Positions 1 to 9,340 are shown, counted from the first letter of the stretch. The stretch is DNA of 64,000 nt from Caballeronia sordidicola (GCF_002220365.1 NZ_MTHB01000256.1:1-64000); one strand, 5' to 3'. A program made the numbers and translations. The notes: a model not told the origin generated them from the sequence alone.

Positions 1-119
1 TCCTGCAAGTCATTAGCGATGTCCGTCAGTTTCTCTACCCACGCTAGCACTTCAAGCTCCGACGGCGTTAGTCCCTCTCGAGCGATGTCGGGTAGTGAGA
101 ATTTTTTTGGAAGAGTCAC
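1..119 (-). CDS. possible partial CDS running off the left edge
   Basis: A minus-strand frame opens at a possible GTG (bases 119-117) and stays open to the window edge, about 39 codons. It contains the stretch LTPSELEVLAWVEKLTDIAN, which resembles a compact helical domain. No ribosome-binding site is evident and the family cannot be named. A plus-strand frame over 19-243 exists but resembles no protein I know and is less convincing. Low confidence. Confidence 0.25.
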   Translation of the reverse strand, partial: MTLPKKFSLPDIAREGLTPSELEVLAWVEKLTDIANDLQ

Positions 120-311
120 GAGTGCGGATCAAATGATGTTGGTGCGACAAACGTTAACATCGTCATCCGCAGTTTACAAGCGCAATCATGAGCGCACGCA
201 ACGAAGCTATCGGCTACCTCGACCGCGTGCGCAGATCAAATAACACAGCACGGCGCGTGGTGCTCGCCCCGGGTTATTGAGAAGTTACACCTGGTTCGCG
301 ACGAACTTTTC

Positions 312-1544
312 ATGGATGGCAATTCGCGTCAGAACGTGGCGACCTTCTGCACGACCTATGCAGACGATGAAGTCCGCCGGTTGATGGATTTATCGATCGA
401 TAAGAACATGATCGATAAAGACGAATATCCGCAGACCGCCGAAATTGAAAAACGCTGTGTCCATATGCTTGCCGACTTATGGCATGCGCCGCGTTCGTGG
501 GAGACCACGGGATGCTCGACAACGGGTTCGAGCGAAGCCTGCATGCTGGGTGGACTCGCGCTCAAATGGCAATGGAAGAAGCGCCGCCTGGCTGAAGGCA
601 AATCGGTCAACAAGCCTAATATTGTGTGCGGACCCGTGCAAGTATGCTGGGACAAGTTCGCCCGTTATTTCGATGTCGAGCTTCGCCAGGTTCCTCTCAG
701 TGGCGACTCGCTCGGTCTGCAACCTGAGCAGCTTGCCGCCTATTGCGATGAAAACACCATCGGCGTGGTCGCTACGCTCGGCATCACCTTCACGTGCGTT
801 TATGAGCCCGTCAAGGCACTCGCCGGCGCACTGGATGCATTGCAACGAGATGTTGGCCTGGACATTCCCATTCACGTGGATGCAGCCAGCGGCGGATTTG
901 TCGCGCCTTTCATTCAACCGGATCTGGAATGGGACTTCAGCATAGAACGGGTGAAATCCATTAACAGCTCGGGCCATAAGTATGGCCTGGCGCCGCTCGG
1001 AGTAGGTTGGGTGGTATGGCGTAGCGTAAAGGACCTGCCGGACGAGCTGATCTTCATGGTCGACTACCTTGGCGGCAACATGCCCACGTTCGCGCTCAAT
1101 TTTTCGCGGCCGGCGGGGCAGATCATCGCGCAGTATTACTTGTTGCTCCGGCTAGGCCACGAGGGGTACAGGCGCATCCAGCAGGAATGTGCGGACACAG
1201 CACAATTCCTGGCAGAGGGTCTCGCCAAGCTCAGCGCCATAGAAATGGTGTACGACGGCCGCGGTGCGCTGCCTGCGGTTTGCTACAAGCTGCGCCACCC
1301 CGATACCGCCGGCTTTTCGCTTTTCGACCTGTCGGACCGCGTTCGCATGCGGGGCTGGCAAATCGCCTCTTACAAGCTTCCCGCTGACCGTGAGGAAACG
1401 ATCGTCCAGCGCATCCTGATTCGCCGGGGCATCACGCGCGACATGGCGGTACTGCTGCTGAACGACATCAAAAATGCAATCACGCATCTGTTGGAAAACC
1501 CGGCGCCTAATTCAAAGGCGGGACCGAGCTTTCACCATGACTGA
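312..1544 (+). CDS. gadB: glutamate decarboxylase, N-terminally truncated
   Basis: PLP-dependent enzyme that converts glutamate to GABA and consumes a proton, the core of glutamate-dependent acid resistance. The PLP-binding lysine is Lys223 in the motif SGHKYGLAPLG; the TGSSEACMLGG, DAASGGF and NFSRPAGQ blocks are also intact. At 410 residues it lacks roughly the first 55 residues of the family (about 465). The frame keeps homology-like residues upstream of the ATG (VRDELF before MDGNSRQN, as in GadB), and then meets a stop at 189-191 with no alternative start codon. No ribosome-binding site precedes the ATG. The missing N-terminus normally helps hexamer assembly, so this may be a 5'-truncated remnant. 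gadC follows 30 bp downstream. Confidence 0.85.
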   Translation: MDGNSRQNVATFCTTYADDEVRRLMDLSIDKNMIDKDEYPQTAEIEKRCVHMLADLWHAPRSWETTGCSTTGSSEACMLGGLALKWQWKKRRLAEGKSVNKPNIVCGPVQVCWDKFARYFDVELRQVPLSGDSLGLQPEQLAAYCDENTIGVVATLGITFTCVYEPVKALAGALDALQRDVGLDIPIHVDAASGGFVAPFIQPDLEWDFSIERVKSINSSGHKYGLAPLGVGWVVWRSVKDLPDELIFMVDYLGGNMPTFALNFSRPAGQIIAQYYLLLRLGHEGYRRIQQECADTAQFLAEGLAKLSAIEMVYDGRGALPAVCYKLRHPDTAGFSLFDLSDRVRMRGWQIASYKLPADREETIVQRILIRRGITRDMAVLLLNDIKNAITHLLENPAPNSKAGPSFHHD

Positions 1545-1574
1545 ACTTGAAGGCTTAACGACCAGGGGTCTGAT

Positions 1575-3053
1575 ATGACTGCGACAGCAAAGAAGCGCAC
1601 TTACCTGAGTGCAACATCAATCGGCCTGATGACGGCGGCCGCCGTGGTGACCAGCTTGCGCGGCTTGCCGCTGCTCGCGAAGGAAGAGATGACGATGTTC
1701 GTCTATCTCGCGTTCACCGTGATCTTCTACCTGATCCCGGCGTCACTGATCTCCGCCGAACTTGGCGGTGCTTTCGCCGACCGGCGCGGCGGCATATATA
1801 CGTGGGTGGGTGAGGCATTCGGCAATCGATGGGGCTTTCTCGCGATCTGGCTGCAATGGATTCAAAACGTGGTGTGGTACCCGGTCGCGCTGACGTTCGG
1901 CGCGGCGGCTATCGCTTATACGATCGGCCGCCCGGAGCTGGCGACCAATGGCGTCTATGTCGGCGTGTTTTGCATCGTTGCCTATTGGCTTGCTACCTGG
2001 GTAGTGCTGCAAGGCGTGGAGGTTTTCGCGCGGATCGCCAATTGGACATTCATTATTGGCACGATCGTTCCCGGATTCGTATTGCTCGCGTTGCTGGCGT
2101 ACTGGATCTACACGGGGCATGCACTCGGCTGGCAGCATCTGAAGGACCCGGCACTTTCCGCAGCGGGCCATGCGCGTTATTGGCCCGCCATCCATGGCTT
2201 CGGCACCATCGCGTTTCTTGCCGGTATTGTGTTGCTGTTCGCCGGCGTAGAAGTCCAGGCCGTACATGTGATGGACATGCGCAGCCCGAGCCGCGGCTAC
2301 CCGGCAGCAATCGGTCTGGGCGCCATCATCTCGATCCTGATTTTTGCGCTGGGCGCGCTGCCGATCGCCGGCATTCTTCCGTACGAAAAGATCTCGCTGC
2401 AGTCCGGCGTATTCGATACCTTCGCCGCGGTCATCACGGACATCTGGCACATGCAGTGGCTCGTATCGGTTCTGTCGCTGCTGGTGGGCGTGGGTGCCAT
2501 AAGCGGTGTGCTCGCGTGGCTTGGCAGCCCTTCACGCGGACTGCTTGAAACGGCTCATGAAGGCGAACTGCCGCCGGTGCTGCAAGCCAAGAACAAACAA
2601 GGAATGCCCACGCATATCCTGCTGGTGCAAGGGGTGATTGTTACCCTGATGTCTTGCTTTTACTTCGTCATCAAGGACGTATCGGTCGCGTTTTTCCTGA
2701 TCTCGGCAATGACTATCGCGCTGTATTTGATCGCTTACATGCTTATGTACGCGGCCGCGATAAAACTGCGCTATAGCGCGCCCGATCTCGAGCGTCCGTT
2801 CACGGTGCCAGGCGGGATCGTGGGGATGTGGATTTTTGCGGGCGTGGGCCTCGCGGGTGTAGTGTTCAGCTTCGTGGTGTCGTTTTTCCCGCCCGACCAG
2901 TTGCCGGTGGGTTCGCCTGCCATGTACATCGGGCTGGTGACGCTGGGCATTGTGGTGTTTGGCGGCGTCCCGCTGATCATCCACCATGTGCGCCGCAGTA
3001 ACTGGGCTGCACCGGCTGATGCGCCGGTGTTGGCCGCGGCTGCCGCGAAGTAA
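1575..3053 (+). CDS. gadC: glutamate/GABA antiporter
   Basis: Inner-membrane APC-superfamily exchanger that imports glutamate and exports GABA, partner of the decarboxylase just upstream. The 492-residue product has about 12 hydrophobic segments. Its opening region (SATSIGLMTAAAVVTSLRGL) and the following segment with LPLLAKEEMTMFVYL match the GadC family. Length is close to the usual 500-510; the C-terminal plug is short and alanine-rich. The start is supported by a purine-rich stretch (AGGGG) about 9 bases before the ATG. Gene order gadB-gadC implies one transcript; if gadB is really truncated the antiporter could still work with another decarboxylase. Confidence 0.9.
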   Translation: MTATAKKRTYLSATSIGLMTAAAVVTSLRGLPLLAKEEMTMFVYLAFTVIFYLIPASLISAELGGAFADRRGGIYTWVGEAFGNRWGFLAIWLQWIQNVVWYPVALTFGAAAIAYTIGRPELATNGVYVGVFCIVAYWLATWVVLQGVEVFARIANWTFIIGTIVPGFVLLALLAYWIYTGHALGWQHLKDPALSAAGHARYWPAIHGFGTIAFLAGIVLLFAGVEVQAVHVMDMRSPSRGYPAAIGLGAIISILIFALGALPIAGILPYEKISLQSGVFDTFAAVITDIWHMQWLVSVLSLLVGVGAISGVLAWLGSPSRGLLETAHEGELPPVLQAKNKQGMPTHILLVQGVIVTLMSCFYFVIKDVSVAFFLISAMTIALYLIAYMLMYAAAIKLRYSAPDLERPFTVPGGIVGMWIFAGVGLAGVVFSFVVSFFPPDQLPVGSPAMYIGLVTLGIVVFGGVPLIIHHVRRSNWAAPADAPVLAAAAAK

Positions 3054-3077
3054 GAGAGGAACCGGACCCGCGTGGGG

Positions 3078-3108
3078 AACCCGACAGCCTGAGGGGTTCT
3101 GCCGGGTT
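3078..3108 (+). terminator. stem-loop after gadC
   Basis: Arms AACCCGACAG (3078-3087) and CTGCCGGGTT (3099-3108) pair with one mismatch. It sits 24 bp past the gadC stop. There is no T-run, so its role as a terminator is only likely. Confidence 0.4.
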
Positions 3109-3317
3109 CGCCGGCTGATTGATGCTGAATTTGGCTTACGTGGATCGATCCTCGCGCAATCGTCTTTATGCAAGGCGAGGGAACGCCGGTCCATCGTGGA
3201 AGATGAAGCAGATGTGATTGTCGAGCAGCGCAGGGCTGCGGTTACGCGGCGTTTATATCTGGGTTACCTTGTTCTTTAATAGCAATGGTTCGGCAAACAC
3301 CCTTGGGGAGCACTGCG

Positions 3318-3773
3318 ATGGCGGAGCGCTTGATTGATGTGTTGGACGGCAGTGGAACGGTTATTCATACCTACCCGGTCACGCTGGGGCACGCGGATGA
3401 TCCCGCCGATGATGCGCGATACGAGGCAAAGGCATTGGAGGCAGCAGCCCACGGGCGCCTGGTGCCCGATGCCGAGTTGCCGAGCTTGAGCGCCAGAGTC
3501 CACGTGGGGCGGGGTGGTCAACTGGCGTCTTATGGCGACGATCTAGATAGTCGTTCGGAAACGAGACAAGCTCTGGAGCAGGGCATTCGCGAGCGTGCCT
3601 ACCTTTTGTGGGAACAGGAGGGTTGCCAGGAGGGCCGGGCAGATGATTATTGGCAGCGTGCCGCCCACCAGCAACTCAGCGAGCGCGCGTATGTGCTCTG
3701 GCAGCAAGAGGGGAACCCGGAAGGACGTGCCGATGAAAACTGGCATCGGCTACGGGAATTCGGGGCTCAATGA
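3318..3773 (+). CDS. DUF2934 domain protein with two repeats
   Basis: A 151-residue soluble protein of unknown function. Its C-terminal half carries two copies of the DUF2934 motif: IRERAYLLWEQEG...GRADDYW (about 88-115) and LSERAYVLWQQEG...GRADENW (about 118-146). The N-terminal half (ERLIDVLDGSGTVIHTYPV) matches nothing I can name. I chose the ATG at 3318 because GGGGAG lies 7 bases upstream; an earlier in-frame ATG at 3285 lacks this. Proteins with this domain are common in Burkholderiales and their role is not established. It stands alone and ends in a strong terminator. Confidence 0.75.
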   Translation: MAERLIDVLDGSGTVIHTYPVTLGHADDPADDARYEAKALEAAAHGRLVPDAELPSLSARVHVGRGGQLASYGDDLDSRSETRQALEQGIRERAYLLWEQEGCQEGRADDYWQRAAHQQLSERAYVLWQQEGNPEGRADENWHRLREFGAQ

Positions 3774-3840
3774 CCTGAGACTTCAGGGCAAGGATCGGGG
3801 TCATGGTTTGACCGACTACGATCACCTGAAGCGTGAACCC

Positions 3841-3872
3841 TGACATCGCTGCGGTTTCCCGCAGCGATGTCA
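3841..3872 (+). terminator. intrinsic terminator between convergent genes
   Basis: A perfect 14-bp stem, TGACATCGCTGCGG and its complement, with a TTTC loop, followed on the plus strand by TTATTTATT. It closes the DUF2934 transcript and lies directly before the end of the convergent OYE-MDR gene. Confidence 0.75.
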
Positions 3873-3876
3873 TTAT

Positions 3877-5865
3877 TTATTCAAACAGGATCACCGCTTT
3901 CCCCGGTCCATGTCCCGTCTTGTTGCGCTCGATTGCAGCGGTAGCGTCGCTTAACCTGGCGACTTCCGACACTTCCACCTTAACCGTGCCTTGGTCGACC
4001 ATGCTCACAATCTCCGCAAGTTGTGCCGCATCGGGTCGCATCTGAAACCAGACGCCATGTTTGCCCGGCGGCGTCTGCGCTGCAATATCAGGCGCGGCCG
4101 TGCTCACGATTCTTCCCTTATCGGTGATTACTTGCCACGAGTTGGTCAGCGCCGCGCTACCGACCAGATCAAGCACCAGATCGATGTCCTTGGTCCGCTC
4201 CCAGAACGAGGAAGTCCGGTAATCGATGACCTCATCCGCACCCAACCCACGCAGATAACCCGCGTTGATACCCTGGGCCGTCGCTATGACACGCGCCCCG
4301 GCACGGCGCGCGAACTGGACGGCGAAACTACCGACACCGCCGGCTGCACCATGAATCAATACGGTCTGGCCGCGTTTCAGTTCTCCTGCTTCGAACAACG
4401 CCTGCCACGCAGTCAGCGCCGCAACCGGGATCGCCGCAGCACGCTCGTCGGTCAGGCTGGCAGGTGTCTTCACCAGCGTGTTTGCGGCAATGGCGACAAA
4501 ACCGGCATAGGCGCCGAGTCCGGCCACCGGACCCATGACCCGATCGCCGATGGCGAACCCAGTCACGTCGGCACCGACTTCGGTCACCTCACCCGCGAGT
4601 TCAACCCCAAGCGTCGCGGGGAGGGGCAACGGGAAATCGTTCTGCAACCAGCCGTCACGGATCTTCCAGTCGAGACTGTTGATTCCCGCGGCCTTGACGT
4701 GAACGACTACTTGGCCTGAAGCGGCGGCGGGCATCGCGATGTTGTCAATCTTCAGGGCGTCTGGACCGCCGTAGGCGTGGATACGGAGAGCGCGGTTCAT
4801 TGAGCTTTCCTCCAGTGCAGGATAGTCGATATACCCATTCGCGCCGGGTGAATAGAACGTGCTGCTGTCAGGTGCGTTGAGCGGCGCGTGGGCGAGCAAG
4901 CGTTGCGGCAAATCCGGGTTGGCGAGATACAGGCTGCCGAACACGGTTGCATCGGCGTTGTCCTGCTCGATCAGCGTTTGCGCGCTTTCGCCGGTCAGCC
5001 CGCCGCCTGCCAGATAGGGACCATCAAACAACGGGCGCAGGAACGTGCGGTAATCGGATTCGCTCTTGGTTTTCATCACATGCAGATACGCCAGCTTGAG
5101 CGCGTTGAGTTGCTCCACGAGATAACGATAGGTCTCCTGCGGCGCTGCATCGATCACATCGTTGAAGCCCATTTCAGGCGCGATCTTGATACCCACTCGG
5201 TCGCTGCCCGCTTCCTGAGTCATCGCACCCAGTACTTCCAGGATGAATCGTGCGCGATTCGCCAGGGATCCGCCGTAAAGGTCGGTCCGCTGATTCGTTC
5301 CCGATGACAAAAACTGCTCGGGCAGATACCCCGAAGCAGCGTGCAATTCAACACCGTCGAATCCGGCCGCCAACGCGTTGCGCGTGGCAAGCCGATACCC
5401 CTGAACAATATTCGCTATCTCATCGGTCTCAAGGGCGCGCGGTTGTACAAACTCCTGCGGTCCTGCTGCGGTGAATACCTTACCGGCGGGCCGGATCGCC
5501 GATGGCGCGACTGGCGTTGCGCCGTCCGGCAAGAGGCTCGGATGAGAGATACGTCCGGTGTGCATGAGCTGCAGGAAGATAAGGCCGCCCTTGGCGTGCA
5601 CTGCATCGGTGACAGGCTTCCAAGCCTCGGTCTGCGCCTCGGAATGGATGCCCGGCGTGCGCACGTAGCCTTTGCCCATCGGCGCGGGAAAGGTGCCTTC
5701 CGTGATGATCAGGCCGGCGTTGGCGCGCTGGCCGTAGTAGTCCACCGCCATGGGCGAGGGCACGCCCGTGGCGTCATCGGCGCGTGAGCGGGTCATCGGC
5801 GCCATGACGAGGCGATTGCGAAGCGTATAGCGGCCAATCCGGGTAGTGCTGAAGAGCGGGTTCAT
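3877..5865 (-). CDS. fused Old Yellow Enzyme / MDR quinone oxidoreductase
   Basis: A 662-residue two-enzyme fusion. Residues 1-340 are an FMN-dependent ene-reductase of the NemA/Old Yellow Enzyme family (NRLVMAPMTRSRA, FLQLMHTGRISHP, RTDLYGGSLANR). In the active site the family motif HxxN/H-G-Y reads His175, Ser178, Tyr180, so the usual second substrate-binding Asn/His is Ser. Residues 356-662 form a zinc-free medium-chain NADPH:quinone oxidoreductase (GAAGGVGSFAVQFA nucleotide-binding loop). The start at 5865 has AAGGA six bases upstream; an upstream ATG at 5913 lacks one. At the junction the DNA still has GGAGGAAAG followed by an ATG (base 4800), so the second domain could also be made alone. 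Both halves reduce electrophilic alkenes or quinones. A LysR gene is divergent. Confidence 0.88.
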   Translation of the reverse strand: MNPLFSTTRIGRYTLRNRLVMAPMTRSRADDATGVPSPMAVDYYGQRANAGLIITEGTFPAPMGKGYVRTPGIHSEAQTEAWKPVTDAVHAKGGLIFLQLMHTGRISHPSLLPDGATPVAPSAIRPAGKVFTAAGPQEFVQPRALETDEIANIVQGYRLATRNALAAGFDGVELHAASGYLPEQFLSSGTNQRTDLYGGSLANRARFILEVLGAMTQEAGSDRVGIKIAPEMGFNDVIDAAPQETYRYLVEQLNALKLAYLHVMKTKSESDYRTFLRPLFDGPYLAGGGLTGESAQTLIEQDNADATVFGSLYLANPDLPQRLLAHAPLNAPDSSTFYSPGANGYIDYPALEESSMNRALRIHAYGGPDALKIDNIAMPAAASGQVVVHVKAAGINSLDWKIRDGWLQNDFPLPLPATLGVELAGEVTEVGADVTGFAIGDRVMGPVAGLGAYAGFVAIAANTLVKTPASLTDERAAAIPVAALTAWQALFEAGELKRGQTVLIHGAAGGVGSFAVQFARRAGARVIATAQGINAGYLRGLGADEVIDYRTSSFWERTKDIDLVLDLVGSAALTNSWQVITDKGRIVSTAAPDIAAQTPPGKHGVWFQMRPDAAQLAEIVSMVDQGTVKVEVSEVARLSDATAAIERNKTGHGPGKAVILFE

Positions 5866-5904
5866 GTCGATTCCTTGGTTGAGGAGGTGCAGACACATAG
5901 TGCA

Positions 5905-5953
5905 TTGATCCACCCAAGGGATAAATAGCTATAATTGAAAACAGTGATCCACC
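5905..5953. promoter_or_regulatory. divergent promoter/operator region for OYE-MDR and LysR
   Basis: Holds a 9-bp direct repeat, TGATCCACC at 5906-5914 and 5945-5953, flanking a TATAAT hexamer (5930-5935) placed properly to drive the LysR gene. The second copy is part of an imperfect dyad (CCACCAGTGG). This layout is typical of a LysR-type operator; assignment is inference. Confidence 0.5.
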
Positions 5954-5968
5954 AGTGGAGCAATCATC

Positions 5969-6859
5969 GTGGAACTGTTGAGCTATATGCGTTTGTTCGT
6001 GGAAGTCGCCCGGACCAAAAGCTTCAGGGGCGCGGCCGAAGCGCTGGATATGCCCAATTCAACGCTGTCGCGCCATATATCGGAGCTGGAAAAGACGATT
6101 GGTCTCCAGTTGCTTCATCGCTCGACGCGCAAGGTCGAACTCACCGCCGCGGGCGAGGTGTATTTCAAGCGGTGCCAGGGCATTGTCGAAGAAGCGCGCA
6201 TTGCGCACGAATCCCTGCTTGATGTAGTGGAACGCCCGAGCGGCACATTGCGGGTGTCTATGCCGGTCGATCTCGCGACCGGTTATCTCGCGCCGATCCT
6301 GAGCGATTTCGCGAAGGCTTATCCGCTGATCAGCTTCGAATTCGACCTGACGCCGCGCCGCGTGGACTTGCAGAGCGATCCGTTCGATCTCGCCATTCGC
6401 ATTGGAGCGCCGCCGACAACGCCGTCGACGCTCGTCGCACGGCAGATCGCGCTGTTGCCACGCTATCTCTATGCATCGCCCGACTATCTCAAGGCTGCTG
6501 CGCCGTTGATCCATCCCGACGACCTGACTAATCACGTGCTGTGCATCGGGCAAGCGGCGACGAGCCAGGGGGAGGTGTCGAGAACGCTTCATCGCGGGGA
6601 AGAGGTGGTCAACGTGATGATCACGTCGCGCTTCAGGATGAATAGTGTCGGCCTGAGCCGTGCGCTGGCGATAGCAGGTGTGGGTATCGCCGTGCTCGAT
6701 ACGGAGCTTGCGCGCGAGGATGTGGCGGCGGGGCGCTTGCGACGCGTACTGCCGGAATGGAGTCTTGCGCCCGTTCAGGTACACGCGATTACCGACACGC
6801 GACTCCTGCCGGCGCGAACTCGCTTGTTCATCGATTTCATCAGGGCGCGACTGAGCTAG
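5969..6859 (+). CDS. LysR-family transcriptional regulator
   Basis: A 296-residue regulator. Residues 1-60 form the winged helix-turn-helix (FRGAAEALDMPNSTLSRHISELEKTIG), followed by the periplasmic-binding-protein-like effector domain (about 90-290). The GTG at 5969 is preceded by TGGAG eight bases upstream; an ATG six codons later is an alternative. It is divergent from the OYE-MDR fusion and shares its promoter region, so it most likely controls that gene in response to an electrophile or aromatic inducer. Effector unknown. Confidence 0.88.
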   Translation: MELLSYMRLFVEVARTKSFRGAAEALDMPNSTLSRHISELEKTIGLQLLHRSTRKVELTAAGEVYFKRCQGIVEEARIAHESLLDVVERPSGTLRVSMPVDLATGYLAPILSDFAKAYPLISFEFDLTPRRVDLQSDPFDLAIRIGAPPTTPSTLVARQIALLPRYLYASPDYLKAAAPLIHPDDLTNHVLCIGQAATSQGEVSRTLHRGEEVVNVMITSRFRMNSVGLSRALAIAGVGIAVLDTELAREDVAAGRLRRVLPEWSLAPVQVHAITDTRLLPARTRLFIDFIRARLS

Positions 6860-7055
6860 CGCAGTCTTTAGCGTTAAATCCTGGGTGCCATCAATGCCGG
6901 CAGGCGTACCATATGAACCGGCCCCACATCTTTCTTGTTAAGCACATGAGTCAGCGTATGCGTTCGCTCAGCAAGTAAGAAAAGCGAAAGGGAACCGGCC
7001 CTCAACGTTGTCATCCGCAATGGTATTGCCGCTTCTCGATCAACCGGGAGACGCC

Positions 7056-9026
7056 ATGACTGCTGTTCAAAAGATCTGGGCTGTGCTGGTAGGCAAGCCG
7101 CTCGATCCTCTCGATCCGCGCACGCGCCATGCCATAGCCGTCACGCCCCTGCTCGCGTGGGTCGGCCTCGGTGCCGACGGCCTGTCTTCCTCCTGCTACG
7201 GTCCCGAAGAAGCATTCCTGGCGCTGGGCCAGCACACACCGCTTGCCTTGATTCTCGCGTTGGCGACCGCAGCGACTGTCTTTATCATCGCGCTCGGCTA
7301 CAACCAGGTCATCGAGCTGTTTCCAACGGGCGGAGGCGGTTATCGCGTCGCGACTGCGTTGCTGGGATCAAGCCCGGGGCTTGTCTCGGGGGCAGCGCTC
7401 CTGGTCGACTATGTGCTGACGATCGCAACATCGCTCGCCAGCGGTGTCGATGCGTTTTTCAGTTTATTGCCGGTCAGCGCGCAGGCGTTCAAACTCGCGA
7501 CCGAGCTGACGCTGATCGTCCTGATGACCGGCCTGAATTTTCGCGGCATGAAGGAATCGATCCTTGTGTTGTTGCCGATCTTCCTCGGTTTTGTCGTGCT
7601 TCATCTTGGACTGATCATCTACGGTGTAGCCGTTCACGGCGATCATCTGGCGGCCGTCGTGCCGGGCGCCGTCGCAGAAGCGCACACCATGTCGCATACG
7701 CTTGGACCGCTGGTGGTCGTGGCACTGCTGATGCGGGCGTTCTCGCTGGGCGGCGGTACTTACACGGGGCTGGAAGCCGTGTCGAATAACGTCAACATGC
7801 TGGCCGAGCCACGCGTACCGAACGGCAAGGTAACGATGTTCTACATGGCGACGTCGCTGGCGTTCACGGCGGGAGGCATCATCCTGCTGTACATGTTGTG
7901 GCATGCCCAGCCGGTCGAAGGCCAGACGCTCAACGCGGTGGTGTTCGCCAGCGTGATCGAGCATCTGGGACTCGGTTCGGCGTTCGCGCGTCATGCGTTG
8001 CTGGCGGCCGTGCTGGCGCTCGAAGCGGGATTGTTGCTGGTCGGTGCGCAAACAGGTTTTCTCGATGGCCCTGCGGTGTTGTCGAACATGGCGTCCGATT
8101 CATGGGTTCCCCGCCATTTTCGTGACTTGTCTACGCGCCTCGTCAGGCAGAACGGCATCGTGGTCATGGGGATCGCAAGCCTCGTGATCCTGATGTGGAC
8201 GAGAGGCAATGTGGACATCCTCGTCGTGCTGTACAGCATCAACGTGTTCCTGACGTTCAGCCTGTCGCTGCTGGGTCTATGCACGTACTGGTGGCGTCAT
8301 CGCCACGACGGCAAGGGCTGGGTGAGGCCGTTCGCGCTGTCGGCGCTAGGTCTGGCAGTGACGAGTACCGTGCTGGTCATCACGCTGATCGAAAAATTCA
8401 CGGCCGGCGGCTGGCTGACTGTGCTGGTCACCAGCGCAGTGATCGCTGCGTGTTTCCTGATCAGGCGGCATTACAGCGACACGCGTTCGCAACTCGCCCG
8501 TGAAGATTCGCTTTTCACGGACTTGCCGCCCGCGGCCAGTGAACCCGACGTCTCTGCACCGGACCCGTCCCAGCCTACCGCGATCCTGCTGGTCGGCAAG
8601 CATCGCGGCGCAAGCATGCATGCGCTCTTGTGGGTCAACCGGCTGTTTCCTGAGCACTTCAAGAACTTCATCTTCCTTGCCGTAGGCGAAGTCGATGCGC
8701 AAAGTTACGAGGGCACAGAACACCTGGAACGTCTGCAGAAAACGATCCAGTCATCGCTTGAATATTACGTTTCATACTGCCGCCGACACGCAATACCGGC
8801 CGATTACAGGATTGCCTTCGGCACGCATCCTATCGGCGAATTCATGAAACTCGCCGAGACGCCGATGGACGAGTTTCCGAACAGCGTCTGCTTTGCTAGC
8901 AAGCTGATCTTCAAGCGCGTCAATTTCCTGACGGCGTGGTTGCACAACCAGACGCCGGTCGAAATCCAGACGCGCCTGCATCAGCAGGGCAAGCAGATGG
9001 TGCTGTTGCCGATGAACGTGGGGTGA
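7056..9026 (+). CDS. KimA-like APC-family potassium permease
   Basis: A 656-residue membrane protein with about 12 transmembrane segments (residues 40-460) and a soluble C-terminal domain (about 490-656). The N-terminal block WVGLGADGLSSSCYGPEE, followed by FPTGGGGYRVA and GTYTGLEAVSNN, resembles the KimA/YdaO group of K+:H+ symporters within the APC superfamily. The ATG at 7056 was chosen because GGGAG lies five bases upstream; the frame is open from 7008. Nothing nearby suggests an operon. Substrate is inferred from family resemblance; amino-acid transport cannot be excluded. Confidence 0.7.
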   Translation: MTAVQKIWAVLVGKPLDPLDPRTRHAIAVTPLLAWVGLGADGLSSSCYGPEEAFLALGQHTPLALILALATAATVFIIALGYNQVIELFPTGGGGYRVATALLGSSPGLVSGAALLVDYVLTIATSLASGVDAFFSLLPVSAQAFKLATELTLIVLMTGLNFRGMKESILVLLPIFLGFVVLHLGLIIYGVAVHGDHLAAVVPGAVAEAHTMSHTLGPLVVVALLMRAFSLGGGTYTGLEAVSNNVNMLAEPRVPNGKVTMFYMATSLAFTAGGIILLYMLWHAQPVEGQTLNAVVFASVIEHLGLGSAFARHALLAAVLALEAGLLLVGAQTGFLDGPAVLSNMASDSWVPRHFRDLSTRLVRQNGIVVMGIASLVILMWTRGNVDILVVLYSINVFLTFSLSLLGLCTYWWRHRHDGKGWVRPFALSALGLAVTSTVLVITLIEKFTAGGWLTVLVTSAVIAACFLIRRHYSDTRSQLAREDSLFTDLPPAASEPDVSAPDPSQPTAILLVGKHRGASMHALLWVNRLFPEHFKNFIFLAVGEVDAQSYEGTEHLERLQKTIQSSLEYYVSYCRRHAIPADYRIAFGTHPIGEFMKLAETPMDEFPNSVCFASKLIFKRVNFLTAWLHNQTPVEIQTRLHQQGKQMVLLPMNVG

Positions 9027-9340
9027 CAGCCATGGATCCGTGCTCATTCGGCGTAAAGGCCTGCTATTTCATGGTGATTTTATGACGATTAGGAATGCGA
9101 CTCATAGATAAGCGCTAGCACCAGATCAGGTCAGCCCGTCGCAGCCTGTTCGCGGCGCAGTCCCGGCGCAATCGTCCCGTGTCATTTGCATTAGGGTGCG
9201 AACCTGAGAGATCACCCATTGCGCTGCCGTTCGGTCGGCGAGCGCAATGAACTCCTCACTCAGCGGTGACTGACGTAACCAGCATGCGTACCTGCGCCAC
9301 TGGCGCTATGCTACCGGTTCCCCCAATTGAGGACCATGTC
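9027..9340. other. intergenic region, no gene seen
   Basis: 314 bp between the permease and the dienelactone hydrolase. No convincing coding frame, hairpin or repeat was found; it presumably holds the hydrolase promoter. Confidence 0.5.

Noticed and set aside
19..243. 74-residue plus-strand frame upstream of gadB
   Set aside because: No resemblance to any protein family or to the missing GadB N-terminus, and no ribosome-binding site.
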